NCBI GenBank assembly: GCA_023853785.1
Contig: JAJIRX010000940.1
Coordinates: forward strand, 49,581 to 113,580
Source: Psilocybe azurescens
Taxonomy: Eukaryota > Basidiomycota > Agaricomycetes > Agaricales > Agrocybaceae
Length of the DNA stretch: 64,000 nt
Reading direction: 5' to 3'
Made by a program: the position numbers and the translations under genes. Below, in pieces: positions 11,742 through 24,020 of the stretch; within the stretch, counting starts at the first letter, position 1, and each line of letters begins with the position of its first letter. The notes under the pieces were generated by a model. It had not been told where the DNA came from and did no database searches. It was given only the letters and a program-made list of their open reading frames with translations.

Positions 11742-12377
11742 TCATGGGAACGTCAGGGGATGAGTCATGGGATGAGTCATGGACAGGATTAGGATGTGTG
11801 AGAAGAATAGATGGCTGGGTAGACTGGGGGTCTCTTCTGGATATTGTAAATCATCGAGCTCTTCGCCGTCTTCCAAATTGAGGTCTTCGGCAATTTCCCC
11901 TTCTTCCAGATCAGGGTGCTCATTAAAAATGTCAATGCCATAAGTGGCGAGAAACAAGGTGGAAGGGGTTTCTTCTGTGATGAACGCCATAGAGTTTGGA
12001 TGAGAGTCAGGGAGGGCAAGGAATTTGCAAACATGAGTTTCATCTCCAGGGTCATAAAAGGATAGGAATGTCCCTTCAGGTCGCTCCAAAACATCAACAA
12101 AGTTGTCACGGGTCCAGGGTCGTCCAACCAGAACATCGAATTTAACCCTATCGGATACAAAACAATTAGCCCAAGTTTGGACACTTCCTACATTCAATGG
12201 GATCTGTTCAACAAAGCCAAGCATCCTAGATTGGCCACCATGAATGTCGTACATCATGATGGTCTTCTTATTGTCCATAGGGAGATTCGCAACTTCTTTC
12301 CATACACGTTCACTGATAATATTCTGTGTAGCACCTGAATCAAGGAGGCCTTCCAGAAGCTTGCCATTGCAGGTCAT
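11742..12377 (-). pseudogene. Gypsy aspartic protease
   Basis: The protein has the retropepsin active-site signature LLDSGATQNIIS near its start and the downstream FDVLVGRPW, matching the hydrophobic-G-R flap/substrate end of the family. It would cleave the Gag-Pol polyprotein. An acidic tail (EEGEIAEDLNLEDGEE) follows the fold. It is read in a different frame from the preceding linker. Catalytic residues look intact, but the protein cannot be made in one frame with its neighbours. Confidence 0.85.
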
Positions 12378-12432
12378 GCTGATCCGAATAAGAGGTGCAT
12401 GTGCCCGGAGAAGGTGTCCAAAATAAACAGCA

Positions 12433-13261
12433 TCAGGGCGGTAATTCAGGTTTGATATTTGTAAAGGCCGTATAGATATTGATATTGGGATCGTAAGAAG
12501 CGAATTTGGAGCGGAATTCTTCCACGGAAATAGTTTTTGCCTTGATTAGGGACCCAATACAGTTCTTGACATCTTTGGAGACACCCATGAGTTCGCCAAG
12601 CGTGACATCTGCAGACCGATTAAGGCAACGCTGAGCTATGGCCATAGGATCAACTCCATGTGAAACTTTGGCAATCCGCTTTTGGGCAGGAACACATGGC
12701 TTGGCAGGTGATTTATTCTTGTTGGGTTTAATGGTGGCGTCTTCCATGATTTGATCATCGTCAGAAGGGTCAAAGGAAACGTGGGGTCTAGAAGTCTGGG
12801 GTAACGCCCGGAACAATAGGATTATTGACAGGTGGTGCAATAGGTTGTTTGACAGATGGAGTTTCTTTGACAGTGACAGGCTGATTGACAGTTTGATTGA
12901 CAGGAGGGGCAACAGGAGGGTTAATGAGGACAGGAGTGGACGAGTTAGGAATTTCCGGCTTCTCAGGTGCAGTGGGGCGTTTCAAAATGGAAATGGATGG
13001 AACCGTGTTTTCCTTTTCCTTCATCTTCCCTTTGGCCTCAAGGCGTTTGGCTTTGATGTAGGCTGGCTTGGGAACGATGACACCGTCAAAAACTTGCTTC
13101 CTGGCTGTGCGAATTTTCCTTTCTGGGACAATGCGGTTACTCGGACCTGCAAGAATATAATCAGAGTCGCCAAGATAGGAACCAATATCATCCTCATCAT
13201 CTTCCCTCGAATATGTTTGCGTTGTACTTCTCTTCCATGTAGTAGGGGTCACAAATGGCAA
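12433..13261 (-). pseudogene. Gypsy gag-pol linker (low complexity)
   Basis: Two overlapping readings (12788-13261 and 12433-12912) continue the polyprotein after the zinc knuckle. The first is lysine-rich, then rich in proline and valine with repeated APPVNQ-like motifs. The second ends in a more ordered helical stretch just before the protease. A frame change near 12800 separates them. No catalytic motif is visible. By position this is the spacer that precedes the protease in many fungal Gypsy elements. Confidence 0.6.
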
Positions 13262-14601
13262 GGTTCGAAGTGGCTATAGGTGCTGGAGCAGGACGCTGAT
13301 GTTGTACTGCCTGAATTATAGATTCTCCCATAACACAAAAGATACATGATCCGTCTGCAAAGACTATGCGGTTGCTGCTGTCCCGAGTGATGACCTTCTT
13401 GCTAGCGAGATCTGCGAGTCCTGGACAAGTGTTCATGCCATGACCTTGCTGATTACATCCATAACAAGTCATATCAGCAAGAGAGGTACATGCAGCGCTG
13501 CATATATTGGGTTTGCTGAGGTGGAGGAGGTGCAAAACTAGAGGGTTGCTTAGGTTGTTGTGGTACAGTTGCATTCATGATAGCAGGTGCGACAAGCATT
13601 CCGGCCAGAGAAGGTTCCAGTTTTACGGCTTGAAAATAATAGACAGCGTAGTTGGGTTCGGAAATGGTGAGCTTGGTCATCTCTTTGATAAGATTCTCCA
13701 CTTCGTCAGCCTGATGCACTTTGATCTCTTTCTTTTCCAGGTCCTTGAATATTCTGCAAGTCTCTTCCGGTGGCCTAACAGCATGATCATCTGATACATT
13801 GTGGGCTCCATTGCTGGGAATAATGGCCTGGATGTAGCGCTTGATTTTGTTGAGCAAAGAGGAGTTCTCTTCCTTGATGTCGTTAGATGGAAGGAGTGAT
13901 GCATAGGGTTGGGCAGAAGGATTATCGAAGACTCCCATGTCAAAGCGATCGCGTTTGTAGATGAGTTCTGTAGCTTTAATAACATCGGCCATTAGGAATG
14001 GTACTGAAGGATCTGCATCTCTGTTAAGAATAAGAAGTTTGGCCTCCAGCTGTGGGCGCAAATTCAGACTGATTCCAAGCCAGAAATATTGATTGTATTC
14101 GTCCCCAGAGATCTTGTTGTTATTGCGAAGCCAACCAGCAATCCGAGTGTATTGTCTTTGATATTCCCTGAACTCATCAAGAGATCGGAGGGGCTGCTGA
14201 GAGTGTTGAAAGGTATAAGCTCGTAAAGCACTGAGGGTGAATTTCTGGGTGTTGCGATCATGATCAAAGATAGCTAGCATCTGGGCTTTGAGTCCATTCC
14301 ATTCCTTGGTGTGGTAGTCGCTAAGGCCTTCAACAATTTCGCAGCTTTGACGATTGCAGCAAAGATACATGTAGCGGACCTTCTCATCGTCTGTGGTGAC
14401 ACTGTACTGAAGGAATAGACAGTCACATTGGTCTAAGAAATTCTTGACCTCTGTGTAAGATCCAGAGAACTTTGGAGCACCAGTTGCGGTAGGGACAGGC
14501 ATATCAACAGGAGTGCGCTGAATAATTGTTGTACCCATGGTGGGAAGAGGAGCAGGAGTTAAAACAGGAGCAGGAGTCGCAGAATCAGATGGATTGGTCA
14601 T
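13197..14601 (-). pseudogene. gag: Gypsy gag (capsid and zinc knuckle)
   Basis: The reading starts at the ATG at 14601 and gives a proline-rich N-terminus, then a retrotransposon capsid-like region of about 250 residues. A shift of frame near 13490 is needed to continue into a zinc knuckle, CYGCNQQGHGMNTC, of the CX2CX4HX4C type. Capsid and knuckle together package element RNA. The knuckle frame then runs to 13197. The first ATG lies 253 bp inside the LTR edge, a normal leader length. At least one frameshift makes this copy non-functional. Confidence 0.85.
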
Positions 14602-14834
14602 AGTAGAAAAATAATGGAACCAAGAGCAAGATACAGTCGCCTAGAAAGAGCCTAAAGGGAGCCTAGAAAGAACCAAGAAAGAACCAAGAAAAAACCTAAA
14701 ACAAAAGCTAAAAAAAAATGGAAATGGAACGGTGGAGAGTGCTAGAGGGATGTGGGGAAGGAGTACAGGTGATAGAATTTGATTTGAAGGCTGGCAAGTT
14801 GATAAAGTGTTGGCTATGAACCTAGAGAAACCCT

Positions 14835-14852
14835 CCCTCGTGGTGGGCTCCA
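14835..14852 (-). promoter_or_regulatory. Candidate tRNA primer-binding site
   Basis: Two bases inside the 5' LTR the minus strand reads TGGAGCCCACCACGAGGG. It starts with the TGG complementary to a tRNA CCA end, at the standard position for a minus-strand primer. I cannot name the tRNA. Confidence 0.55.
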
Positions 14853-14854
14853 GA

Positions 14855-16628
14855 TGAACTATGTAGTGTGTGATTTGATATATAAATCAAAAACCAAAAC
14901 ACAAACCAGAGAGGAATGGTCTAGACTAGATAAGACGACTCTCTCCCTGTTGAGTTAAAGTGAGGGCTGGCTTTGCCACTAGGTTGTGTAGATGTATGTG
15001 GTCTGAGGAGGGCAGGGACATATGAAGGAGGAGGAATGGATGAGGGGATATAAAATGCCCTTGAGTATTTACTGGGAGGAAGCAACCCGACTTGATTAGG
15101 GTAGAACGGTGTGAATGAGGTGTGATGACTGTGGAGGGGCCAAATGACTAGATAAATCGTAGGGATTGATACGGGGGCAGGAGTGAGAATGTAGTCTTGA
15201 TCCTAGTGCGCTTCAAGCAAGTCTGCAGTGTCTGCAAAGCTAGAAGTAAAGCCTGCTGATAGAGTAATGACTTGAGCGGCCTGGAGTGATAGATGATGAA
15301 GGATTGTGCGATGTTCTTGAACCAAAAAATCAAACAGAGCGGTGAGGTGAATGAGGGATGACTAGGGCGATCGAAGGTGACAACCTAAGCGATATTCCTC
15401 AGCCAAAAAAAATCAAAGAACATAGAGAAGCGGATAAAGGGTGTCTGGAGCGATGGATGAAGATGACAACAAGACCAAAATTGCTGAATAAAATATTCCG
15501 GAGCAACTGAAGCGATGGGGAGTTGAGGATCTTGATGTAGAGGGAAGAATGAAGGGTCTGGAGGATGGTAGGATCGAAATGAACTGGACAAAATTCTCTG
15601 TGATAAGAGAGCGAGAGTGGTTGGATAGGCTGGTCTACCCTCTGATGAACGTTTTGAATAACTGGAGTGATTGTTGAATTTCGTGCTGAATACTGATAGA
15701 GATTGATTGAATGCGTGCTTGGAGTGCTGGACTGAGTACTTGATAACTTGAAATCTTTGCTGTGAAGAAAGTTGGGGCTTGTAACTTCCTTGTATTCCAA
15801 GCGATACTAATACATGGTTTATATACCAGAGAACATAGAAAAATATTTAAAAGAGATCAAGCGTCCAAACTATACCAATCATTCTGTAGAACGACACCTA
15901 GTAGTCCCATCTGTCAACTACATACAATAGATTGAAAGCTGACGGAGTTTAGGAGTGAAAAATAGAAGGATGAGTAAGTAAGTAACATAGGATGAGTAAG
16001 AAGTATAAGCAGGATTATGAAAAGCGAAGTGAGATGAGTAAGAAAGAAGCGAAGCTGAGTAAGTACAATAAGCAAGAATGACAAAAGGAAGGAAGGATTA
16101 ATCATATGAAAGTGTCAGACAATAGAAAAGGAGCCAAAATAGCGAACAAGTACCATGCTAATGAATAGAACCAGTCTATTCATGGCACAGCTCAGTCATC
16201 CATTACCAAGACTGCTGAGTGAGACAAAGATTTGCTGCATATGTGGAATCCAGTTAAGGACCAAATAGTTATAGATGACCAAATGCTGATGACAATGGTG
16301 ATATATGATGCTGTGCAGTGCTGTGCATACTAGGATGGATAGGAATGATGTCCAGGAATAAGCTATGTATAGCCTTGAGGTTTGAAATAGATAGACAATT
16401 GAATCACTGATAGGGAATGTAGCTGATCAAATAGTTGAAGTGGAGATTGAAAGTTGTAATGGAGATTGAAGTGGACTGTGAATGGGCTTTGACGTTGAAT
16501 ATTGAGGGATGTGCTTCAGATAATAATGCAAAATAATAACCCTGGCTTCTGCATGCAATGGGGAGTCAAGACAGAGCGCTCTAAGCTTATAGATAAATCT
16601 CATATCCAATCAAAATTGGTGTATGACA
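14855..16628 (-). repeat. Right (5') LTR of the Gypsy element
   Basis: A 1774-bp LTR with TG...CA ends on the minus strand. The inner edge at 14855 is set by the primer-binding-like sequence just beyond it, and the outer edge at 16628 by the match with the left LTR. Beyond 16628 the sequence changes abruptly to LINE endonuclease coding sequence. The target duplication cannot be tested because the other flank is outside the window. Confidence 0.85.
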
Positions 16629-17516
16629 ACGTGGGGGAGTAGCAGTGGTACTTAATAAGCAGAAAATATGTACTGAGGGACTTAACAATCCAATTGAGAT
16701 TGTACCAGGCAGAGCAATTCTGATGCGACTACAAATACATCATGGAGACTATATACGCATCCTTAATGTGTATGCCCCAAATGACACTACACAAAACAAA
16801 GAGTTTTGGGAGAGTCTGAAGCCTACTTCTGAGATCATCCTGCACACAAACCTGATATTGTAGCAGGTGACTTTAATGTTGTGGAAGACTGAATTGATTG
16901 CCTTTCTATGCATAATGATGGTGATCCTGAACAAACAGTCAAGGCATTGGAAGATCTAAAGAGTTATCTGAACATCTGTGATGGTTGGTGCCAAACATTC
17001 CCCACACAGAAAGAATGGACATATAGACAACAGAGAGCTGAGGGGGCCAAATCCCGTATAGACCACATTTATGTTAAAGATGCAATACTTGAGACAGCTA
17101 GAAGCTGAAAATTTGAGCCATGCCATCTGAGCAACCACAAGTTAGTATCAGTGGATGTGGTAAATAAAAATGCACCAGAAATAGGAAAAGGATGCCGAAC
17201 ACTCCCAATCCATCTACTCAATGACAAACTATTAATAAAGCATATTAATAAAAAAGGATGTATCCTGCAGACCAAAATTGAAAATTTAACAAAATACCCC
17301 CAACTATGTTCAACAGAAAACAATGCACAGACCCTTTTCCACAAATTTAAAGGGGAGGTGATGGGCATGGCAAAAAAACGAGAATGTGCAATTACACCTA
17401 GAGCTGCAGAGAAGCTCTGCAAGCTAGAGGCACTACTGATGGAAATCAGTAACAATAATGACTGCACTGAGATGGAGAAAATTTTAGCTACCAATGAGCT
17501 TCAAACAAGTACAGTA
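16629..17516 (+). pseudogene. LINE apurinic-type endonuclease domain, partial
   Basis: The reading begins in mid-domain with RGGVAVVLNK and continues through ILNVYAPND, a near-stop region near 16861, then SRIDHIYVKDAILETA and the start of the LSNHKLVSVDV block, the SDH-like C-terminal signature of LINE endonucleases. The domain nicks target DNA for reverse transcription. Its N-terminus was removed by the Gypsy insertion. The linker region after it (17151-17516) is Lys-rich and ends where the mariner element is inserted. Confidence 0.85.
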
Positions 17517-19107
17517 GCTCAAAAAACTGTCCCAATGTTTGGCACTTTCTCACTAATTGTTTAATAACTTCGGAAATAAATTATTTAAAAGTCTGAAAAT
17601 ATTATATGTTATAGTTTAACATGTGACTAACATATTTCTCACCAAGATCACATGATTTTAACAAAAACTGATTAAGTAATGGAATTTACAAAATAATAGA
17701 GCATTGGGACAGTTTTTTGACTCTCTATCTAGCACTTAGTATGACCTCCCTTTGCCTTGATAACAGCCTCCATTCTCCTTGGCATGCTTTCTATAAGCCT
17801 TTGGCATGTTTCTGAAGGTATTTCAGTCCATTCCTTTGCCAATCTCTCCCACAATTCAAATGCTCCTTTGGGTGGTGTCTCATAGGTGTTCATTTGCCTT
17901 TTAAGGTAAACCCAAAGGTGTTCAATGGGGTTGAGATCAGGGGATTGGGGTGGCCACTCCATAACTTCAACATCATTGGCCAAAAACCATTCTTGAGCTT
18001 TTTTGGAGGTGTGTTTGGGGTCATTATCCTGCTGCAAAATCCTTTCCCCTCTGCCATCTCCAAGTTGTCAAAGCTTTCATCCACCCCATGCTCCAAAATT
18101 TCACAGTATTGGTCTGCATTCATCTTTCCCTCAACCTCAGTGAGTGTTCCAACATCATTCCACTCCATACAACCCCATACCATGAGATTGTTGCCCCCTC
18201 CATGCTTGACAGTTGGTGATGTTGTTCTATCTGAGATTGCTTCACCCTTGGGTTTCCATGTATAGACCCTTCCATCTGAGCCAATCCTGTTTATTTTTGT
18301 TTCATCTGACCAGAATACTCTTTTCCAATCCTCCACAGTCCAGCCAACATGATTCTGGGTGAATTTTAGGCGTTTTTGACAGTGGATAGCCTTGAGGAGG
18401 GGCCGTTTTGATTTAACAACAGAGCAGAAGTTGTTTTCTTTGAGGGCATTTCTGACTGTTTGGGCACAAACAGGAGAGGGAATAGCATCATTGATGAAGT
18501 GTGTTGCCTGGACAGCATTGTCCAGCTTTCCTGTTTTGATTTGATGAAAAAGGACCTGTTTATCCCTGGGAGTAAGCTTGGAGGGATGTCTACCTTTGTT
18601 CTTTTGGGGGTTTTATTTGTTGGCATCCACTTCCCTCTTGATTCTTCCAACATTATACTTTCCCAAACCAGTTTTAGACTCTATTTGATGAAGAGAATAG
18701 CCCTCTTCAAGAAGATTGAGGACAGAATTGTACTGAGAAGGTGTTGCAGGCTTCATGATGTGGTGGTTAAAGAGAAAGATGGTTGAACTTGAATTCAACA
18801 TTGCAAATGTGTACAAACAGTGTCACATGACCTTGTTTAATTTTTTCACAATTTATACAATGCAATTTGGCTTTCTACAAGCATGTAAAGCTATTATTTT
18901 ATAGGGTCAAAAAACTGTCCCAATGTTTTATTATTTTGTAAATTCCATTACTTAATCAGTTTCTGTTAAATCATGTGACATTGGTGAGAAATATGTTAGT
19001 CACATGTTAAACTATAACATATAACATTTTCAGACTTTTACATAATTTATTTCCCAAGTTATTAAACAATTAGTGAGAAAGTGCCAAACATTGGGATGGT
19101 TTTGAGC
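17517..19107 (-). mobile_element. Tc1/mariner DNA transposon 1
   Basis: It is flanked by TA at 17515-17516 and 19108-19109. Terminal inverted repeats of about 205 bp (17517-17723 and 18903-19107) pair almost throughout. Each repeat is itself bounded by the same short motif in opposite directions (CAAAAAACTGTCCCAATG outside, CATTGGGACAGTTTTTTG inside). The total of 1591 bp and the single transposase on the minus strand are normal for Tc1-like elements. Confidence 0.95.
17729..18756 (-). pseudogene. Tc1-like transposase (DD34E), one stop and one frameshift
   Basis: Starting at the ATG at 18756 the protein has an N-terminal helix-turn-helix (EEGYSLHQIESKTGLGKYNV). The catalytic core follows: FWSDETKINR (first Asp), QQDNDPKHTS (second Asp) and SPDLNPIEHLW (Glu), with 34 residues between the second Asp and the Glu. 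The length would be about 340 aa, the family norm. The reading is broken by a TAA at about 18613 and by a 1-base frame change at about 18037. Otherwise it is well conserved, so it died recently. Confidence 0.92.
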
Positions 19108-19109
19108 TA

Positions 19110-21717
19110 CAAAATACAGATAAGCCAACACCAGGCAAAGAGGCACAGGGCTGCAGTCACAAACAGGCTGTATGGTGAAACCATTAGCAGATACTGGTCA
19201 CAACTGAATACTGTGAAGACCCCACATGATCTGATATATACACTGTGTAAACCAGAGGTACAAGTTGGTGAAGACCCACATGAGAAGAACTCAGGACGAA
19301 TGGCAGTGATGCTTGGAAAATACCATGCAAATCTTCAGACAGAAGGTATGGCTGAACAAAACCTACCATCCCGTGATGAAGCAGTTAATGCAGTCCTAGA
19401 AGCAATTGAATGCAAATTTTCACCTGAAAGTGTGGAACTGTTAGCACAACAAATATCAGATGCTGATGTGGGAGCTGCACTCAGAGTAGCATCAAATTGG
19501 AAATCCCCTGGTTTGGATGGCATTCCCTATGAGCTTTGGAAATCAATGAAGGTGCAGTATGATAAGCAACCCTCTAAAAAAGAGAACAACAGCACACAAA
19601 ATAGTCCTGAGCCAGAAAATAATGACATTGTGGACACTTGTAATAGCAACAATGAGTGGACTCCTCTCCCACAAAATCATTCCCCAGAGGCCAATTTTGA
19701 AGATGGTGAAGACTTAAACTCAGATGGCAGTGATAATAGTCAGACTGTGGACAGTGAGAGTGAAAGCTCTGGTACTGAAACTGACTCAGTAGAGGATGAG
19801 GACACAGCCCCTGACATTCTTGGAATTCTAGCAGCTGTCTTCAATGATATTGAAGATCATGGGGTGTCAGAACTCACAAGCTTTGCTGAAGGCTGGCTGT
19901 GTCCTCTTTATAAGAAAAAAGACAGAGATGAGATGGCTAATTACAGGCCTCTCACTATTCTGAATACAGACTACAAACTTATTACCAAAATTCTAGCATC
20001 CAAACTTGGAGATGTAGCAACTGAGGTGTTACATGAAAGCCAAGCTGGCTTTGTGAAAGGAAGGCAGATAACTGACCAAACATGTTTAATTGAAGTGGTT
20101 CTAGAATATGCAAAGGCAACTGGAACAAATGGTCTAATAGTGGCCCTTGACCAGGAAAAAGCTTATGATAAAATAGCCCATGATTATCTATAGTTGGTCC
20201 TAGAGAAATATGGAATTCCAATGTCCACTATAAATTTAATTCAAACACTGTACTCTAGAGCTGAAACACATGCTATGGTCAATGGGCATTTAGGCCATGG
20301 ATATATAGTGAACTGTGGAGTTCATCAAGGTGACCCAATGTCCTGCCTTTTGTTTGACTTAGCAATAGAGCCATTGGCATCTCTAATGCATCAATCTTCT
20401 AAACTAAAAGGGCTCAAAATCTCTGGGCTGAAAGAAAAACTGATTGTGAACCTCTTTGCAGATGACACAACAGTGTTTCTAAATAATGCAGATAAGTTTG
20501 AAGATCTCCAGGCCATACTTGATAAATGGTGTACAGCCTCAACTGCATGCTTCAACATTGGAAAAACAGAAATCATCCCTCTGGGAAGCAATGAGTATAG
20601 AACGCAAGTGATTGATACTTGGAAAACAAATGAAGAAGCTCTGCCTATTCCAGCTAACCTACATATTGCTTTTGGATGGTGAGGCAACCCGAATATTAGG
20701 GACCTGGCTAGGAAATAATGTCAATGTTTCCCAGGTATGGAGCCCAGTTCTGGAAAAAATAGATCAAAGATTAGAACAATTGGAGGGCAGTTTCCCTACA
20801 CTTGAGGGCAGATGACTTATTGTCTAAATGATGGCTGGTGTCATCTCACAGTACCTCACTCAGGCACAATGCATGCCTCAAGATATTGAAGAAAGGTTAA
20901 TGAAGAAAATTCGTAGAATTTATGTGGGGGGACAAGACAATGTCTCCAGTCAATGAAGACACTCTCTTTGCACCTCTTGAAGTGGGAGGTAGAAAACTAC
21001 TAGATACAGTATAGCAGCTAGAAATGAAGCCATTGAGCTCATGAGGCTGAAAACATACCTTGGACTAGGCAAAAGAGACCACATTGGGCCTTTGTGACTG
21101 ATGCCCTGCTGGCACATAGGGTGCCCCAATCTGAACACCTGGAAAAGGCAGCAAAATTAAATCTATTCCTGCAAAGATGGAAACCATACTCTGGCATAAA
21201 ATGTCCTTGGAGTGTTCGGAGGCTATTGACAACAGCTAAAAAACACTGTCTGAAAATAGAAGGACTGGAAATACCAGATGACATCCTCAGACAAATGCCA
21301 GCATGGCACCACAGAGAAGCTGGCTCATCTCTGCGCAGACTTGCCTTTACTAAATATGGCAAATGCCTCATCAACAAACACAAAGCCCTGACTATAGGAG
21401 ACATTATGGAAGTTGCATGTGTAGCTGATGACCCTGACCATGAAGAACATGTCCAGTGCCAGTGTGTGGGATGTAGCAAAGCAGGAGGGGACATGTGGTG
21501 TGATTACCCCTACAAATGTATTAAAATGGCAAAACAAGTCATGAACTCAATTCACCCAAAATGGAAACCAATAAAGAATAGGAAAATTTGGGAAACAACC
21601 CTAGATCTAAATGTTATACCTAGCTGCAATGTAGTGGAAGTAGATGCAGATCTACCACACATGAATCACCTGGCAGATGTCTTTTGGGTATTCACAAAGC
21701 CAGGCAAACAATGATGA
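19110..21717 (+). pseudogene. LINE reverse transcriptase
   Basis: RT landmarks in order: SPGLDGIPYELW, CPLYKKKDRDEMANYRPLTI, GFVKGRQITDQ, IVALDQEKAYDKI, HQGDPMSCLLFDLAIEPL, and the catalytic box LFADDTTVFL at about 20455. A TAG replaces the expected Trp codon at 20191-20193. A frame change near 20680 leads into RILGTWLGNN and ends the fold. An acidic, Ser-rich insert of about 90 residues separates the first two RT motifs. The stretch 20815-21060 has several stops. A Cys-rich patch (CQCVGCSKAGGDMWC) precedes the 681-bp insertion. Confidence 0.92.
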
Positions 21718-21724
21718 GTGTTGC

Positions 21725-22405
21725 TGCTCGCTGCCCACGGAAAACCCTAAAATTTGTGATACGGGGTGGCCAGCGCTGCCACGATTCCCATTTCGAATAC
21801 AACACAATATAAGAGCAGCTCCGAAACCGTGCTCTCATTTCCCTGAACAGCACCTACAAGACAATTCCTGATGATTCATTATCCTGGACCTCAAAAACAA
21901 CGATCTGTGAGGTTTATATCATTGGCTGGTGTGGGTTTCCCCCTTCTTTTTTAGTTTCTTACAATACTTCTACTTGCTCTTCGCGTTTTTTTTCTCTCCC
22001 TCTTCTTTTTGCTTGCCAATATTGGACATTTTCCTGGTCATTTCAGACATTTTTGTGGTAGTATAAAAGACATTTGTATTCAACTTGAACAGACCAGAAT
22101 ATACAGACTGTTTCTCCCCATCCCACTGCACTGAAAACCCAAAATTCTTACCACAGATATCTTTGTTGTGTTGCCCTCGTTTTCTGCAACCTTTGTTACA
22201 AATCGTCTATTGCTGCCCTTGCTGTCTGCAGTCCCACTCGTACTTCATACCTTGCCTTTTGCACCACGGTTCCTTCTCAGGGAAATTAACTTTGAAGGCA
22301 ACCTCTCTTTGTTAGACAGCCTAAACCCCCATTCTCAACCTTGGAGCCGCACATTGCAACATCCTGTGTCTTCTTATTCTTTTTGTTTGTTCTGCATGGC
22401 ATAGC
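21725..22405. mobile_element. 681-bp unclassified insertion in the LINE
   Basis: GTGTTGC occurs at 21718-21724 and 22406-22412, and the LINE reading continues in frame across one copy. The insert has no coding capacity. It contains a TATAAAA at about 22061 followed by a pyrimidine-rich stretch and a compact inverted repeat (TGGCCAGCGCTGCCA) near its left end. It could be a solo LTR or a short non-autonomous element; the 7-bp duplication fits neither class cleanly. Confidence 0.7.
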
Positions 22406-22412
22406 GTGTTGC

Positions 22413-23848
22413 AGGCCCATCAACGAGCCACACTGCAGCCAATGTATGATAGGAGTGGTTCAGATATTGTCCCAGAGCCTACCCACACTGCCCACATTGG
22501 GAGCTTTACCCAAACAGAGGGAGAATCCACAATTGGTGGAGCTGGACTGACATTTGAGGTGCTGGAAAGGAAATCTAGACTGCTAGAAGCAATACATGTA
22601 CCAAAAGTGGTTTGTAAACACCCTGATGGGGCAGACCTATCAGCAGTTAAACTAGCACTCAATCTAATGCCCAACAAGGCCCATCTCACCCTCAGCACTA
22701 CATCACGCAGAGTATTCAATGCAGTTACCAGAGATGTACCTGTCAATGAAGATAGTGGATACCTTAATATACCAAATTCAAAACTATTAAAATCAATCAC
22801 AGCTGCTATGAGGAGAAGGCAAGGGAAAACAGTAATCACACTGGTATCTAGAAGTGATCCACACTGCCTAGAAGCAAGTCAAGCAGCTGAGGAGGCATCT
22901 GTCTTCAATACTCAGACTGTGGTCTCAACAAATATTCGATGCACATTTGAACTTACAGGGGCAAGGCTGGCCTCACTAACCCAGGCAAGAGCATATAAAC
23001 AAGTCCGAGCTAAAAAACAGCAGGATTACCAGCCCAGATGCCATACTGAACTTCGAATGTCCAAAGTCCAACTTGAAGCTAAAGACATACTGGGTATCAA
23101 CATGCAACCAGCAGAAGTCTGGTTCTCAGTCTGGTTCTCAATTTGTAGCAAGGACTTGGTAAGAAACACCAGGTACTTCCTATGGATGACATTATATGAT
23201 GCATACATGATTGGATCAAATTGGCTAAGGCCTGGCTTTGCAGCAGAATACCAATCAAGAAGTGAATGCACTGTATGCCATGTCCTAGAAACTATGGAAC
23301 ATATCCTCTTTGAATGCTTAACACCAGGCAGAGACACTGTTTGGCAAGCAGCAGAGGAACTATGGAACCTATGCACCCAAGAGCCTGAGAATGAATGGCC
23401 AAAACCATCACTGGGCAGTGTGATAGGTGCTGGAAAAGCTGTGTTTAAAACAGAATGGTGGAAAAGCCCTACATGGCTGAGTCACATGTACAGCATACTA
23501 ATGGCAGAATCAGCCCACCTGATATGGAAATTACGATGTGACTGAGTAATCAACCGTGAAGGCTATCCAATAACTGAAATTGAAGCACAAAATAAATTTG
23601 TGGCTACCATGAACTTGCACTTACAGATGGACATTGGAATGTGCCATCCACAGTACCTTAAGAAAGCACTAAGCTCTAGCCTAGTTCTGGAAACATGGAG
23701 AGGTACTCTATTAAATGAGAAATCCCTGCCTTGGGACTGGACCAAGAATGGAAGGGGAGTTTTAGTGGGTATTGAGGTTTGCAAGGATGATGGAAGAGGA
23801 AGGGACAGGAGCCTGAGCCCTGATCCACATCAGAACAAGCCACCATAA
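22413..23848 (+). pseudogene. LINE C-terminal region with CCHC motif
   Basis: This continues the LINE polyprotein after the 681-bp insertion. It contains the sequence CTVCHVLETMEHILFEC (CX2CX7HX4C), the zinc motif found after RT in many fungal LINEs, then AHLIWKLRCD, an in-frame TGA at about 23543, and a further readable stretch to 23848. Most of the frame is open, so it is better kept than the RT part. Confidence 0.8.
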
Positions 23849-24020
23849 CCATAGTGGACTTACTCTGAGCCCCACACTTAGTGCCTAAAAGCATTTCTCC
23901 TTGGTGACCATATCTAGGTTTGATAATGATACTAACTGCCAAGGTGAGAACCCTTGGAAACAATAAGCGGACTGCAAGGTGACAACTATGTTGCCGCCAA
24001 ACAGTTGTAAATGCTCCACC

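Larger units (their letters stand above)
1..16628 (-). mobile_element. Ty3/Gypsy LTR retrotransposon, minus strand, nested and decayed
   Basis: Long terminal repeats flank gag, aspartic protease, RT/RNase H and integrase read right to left on the minus strand, which is the Ty3/Gypsy order. The right-hand LTR is 14855-16628. The left-hand LTR ends at 1321 and runs off the window. The LTR edge reads TGTCATACACC on the minus strand. The element lies inside a LINE: the LINE endonuclease reading starts directly at 16629, and its 5' part must lie left of the window. Coding runs are split by frameshifts and in-frame TGA codons, so the copy is dead although its LTRs are still very similar. A 5-kb insertion (1827-6800) separates the integrase C-terminus from its catalytic core. 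Confidence 0.93.
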
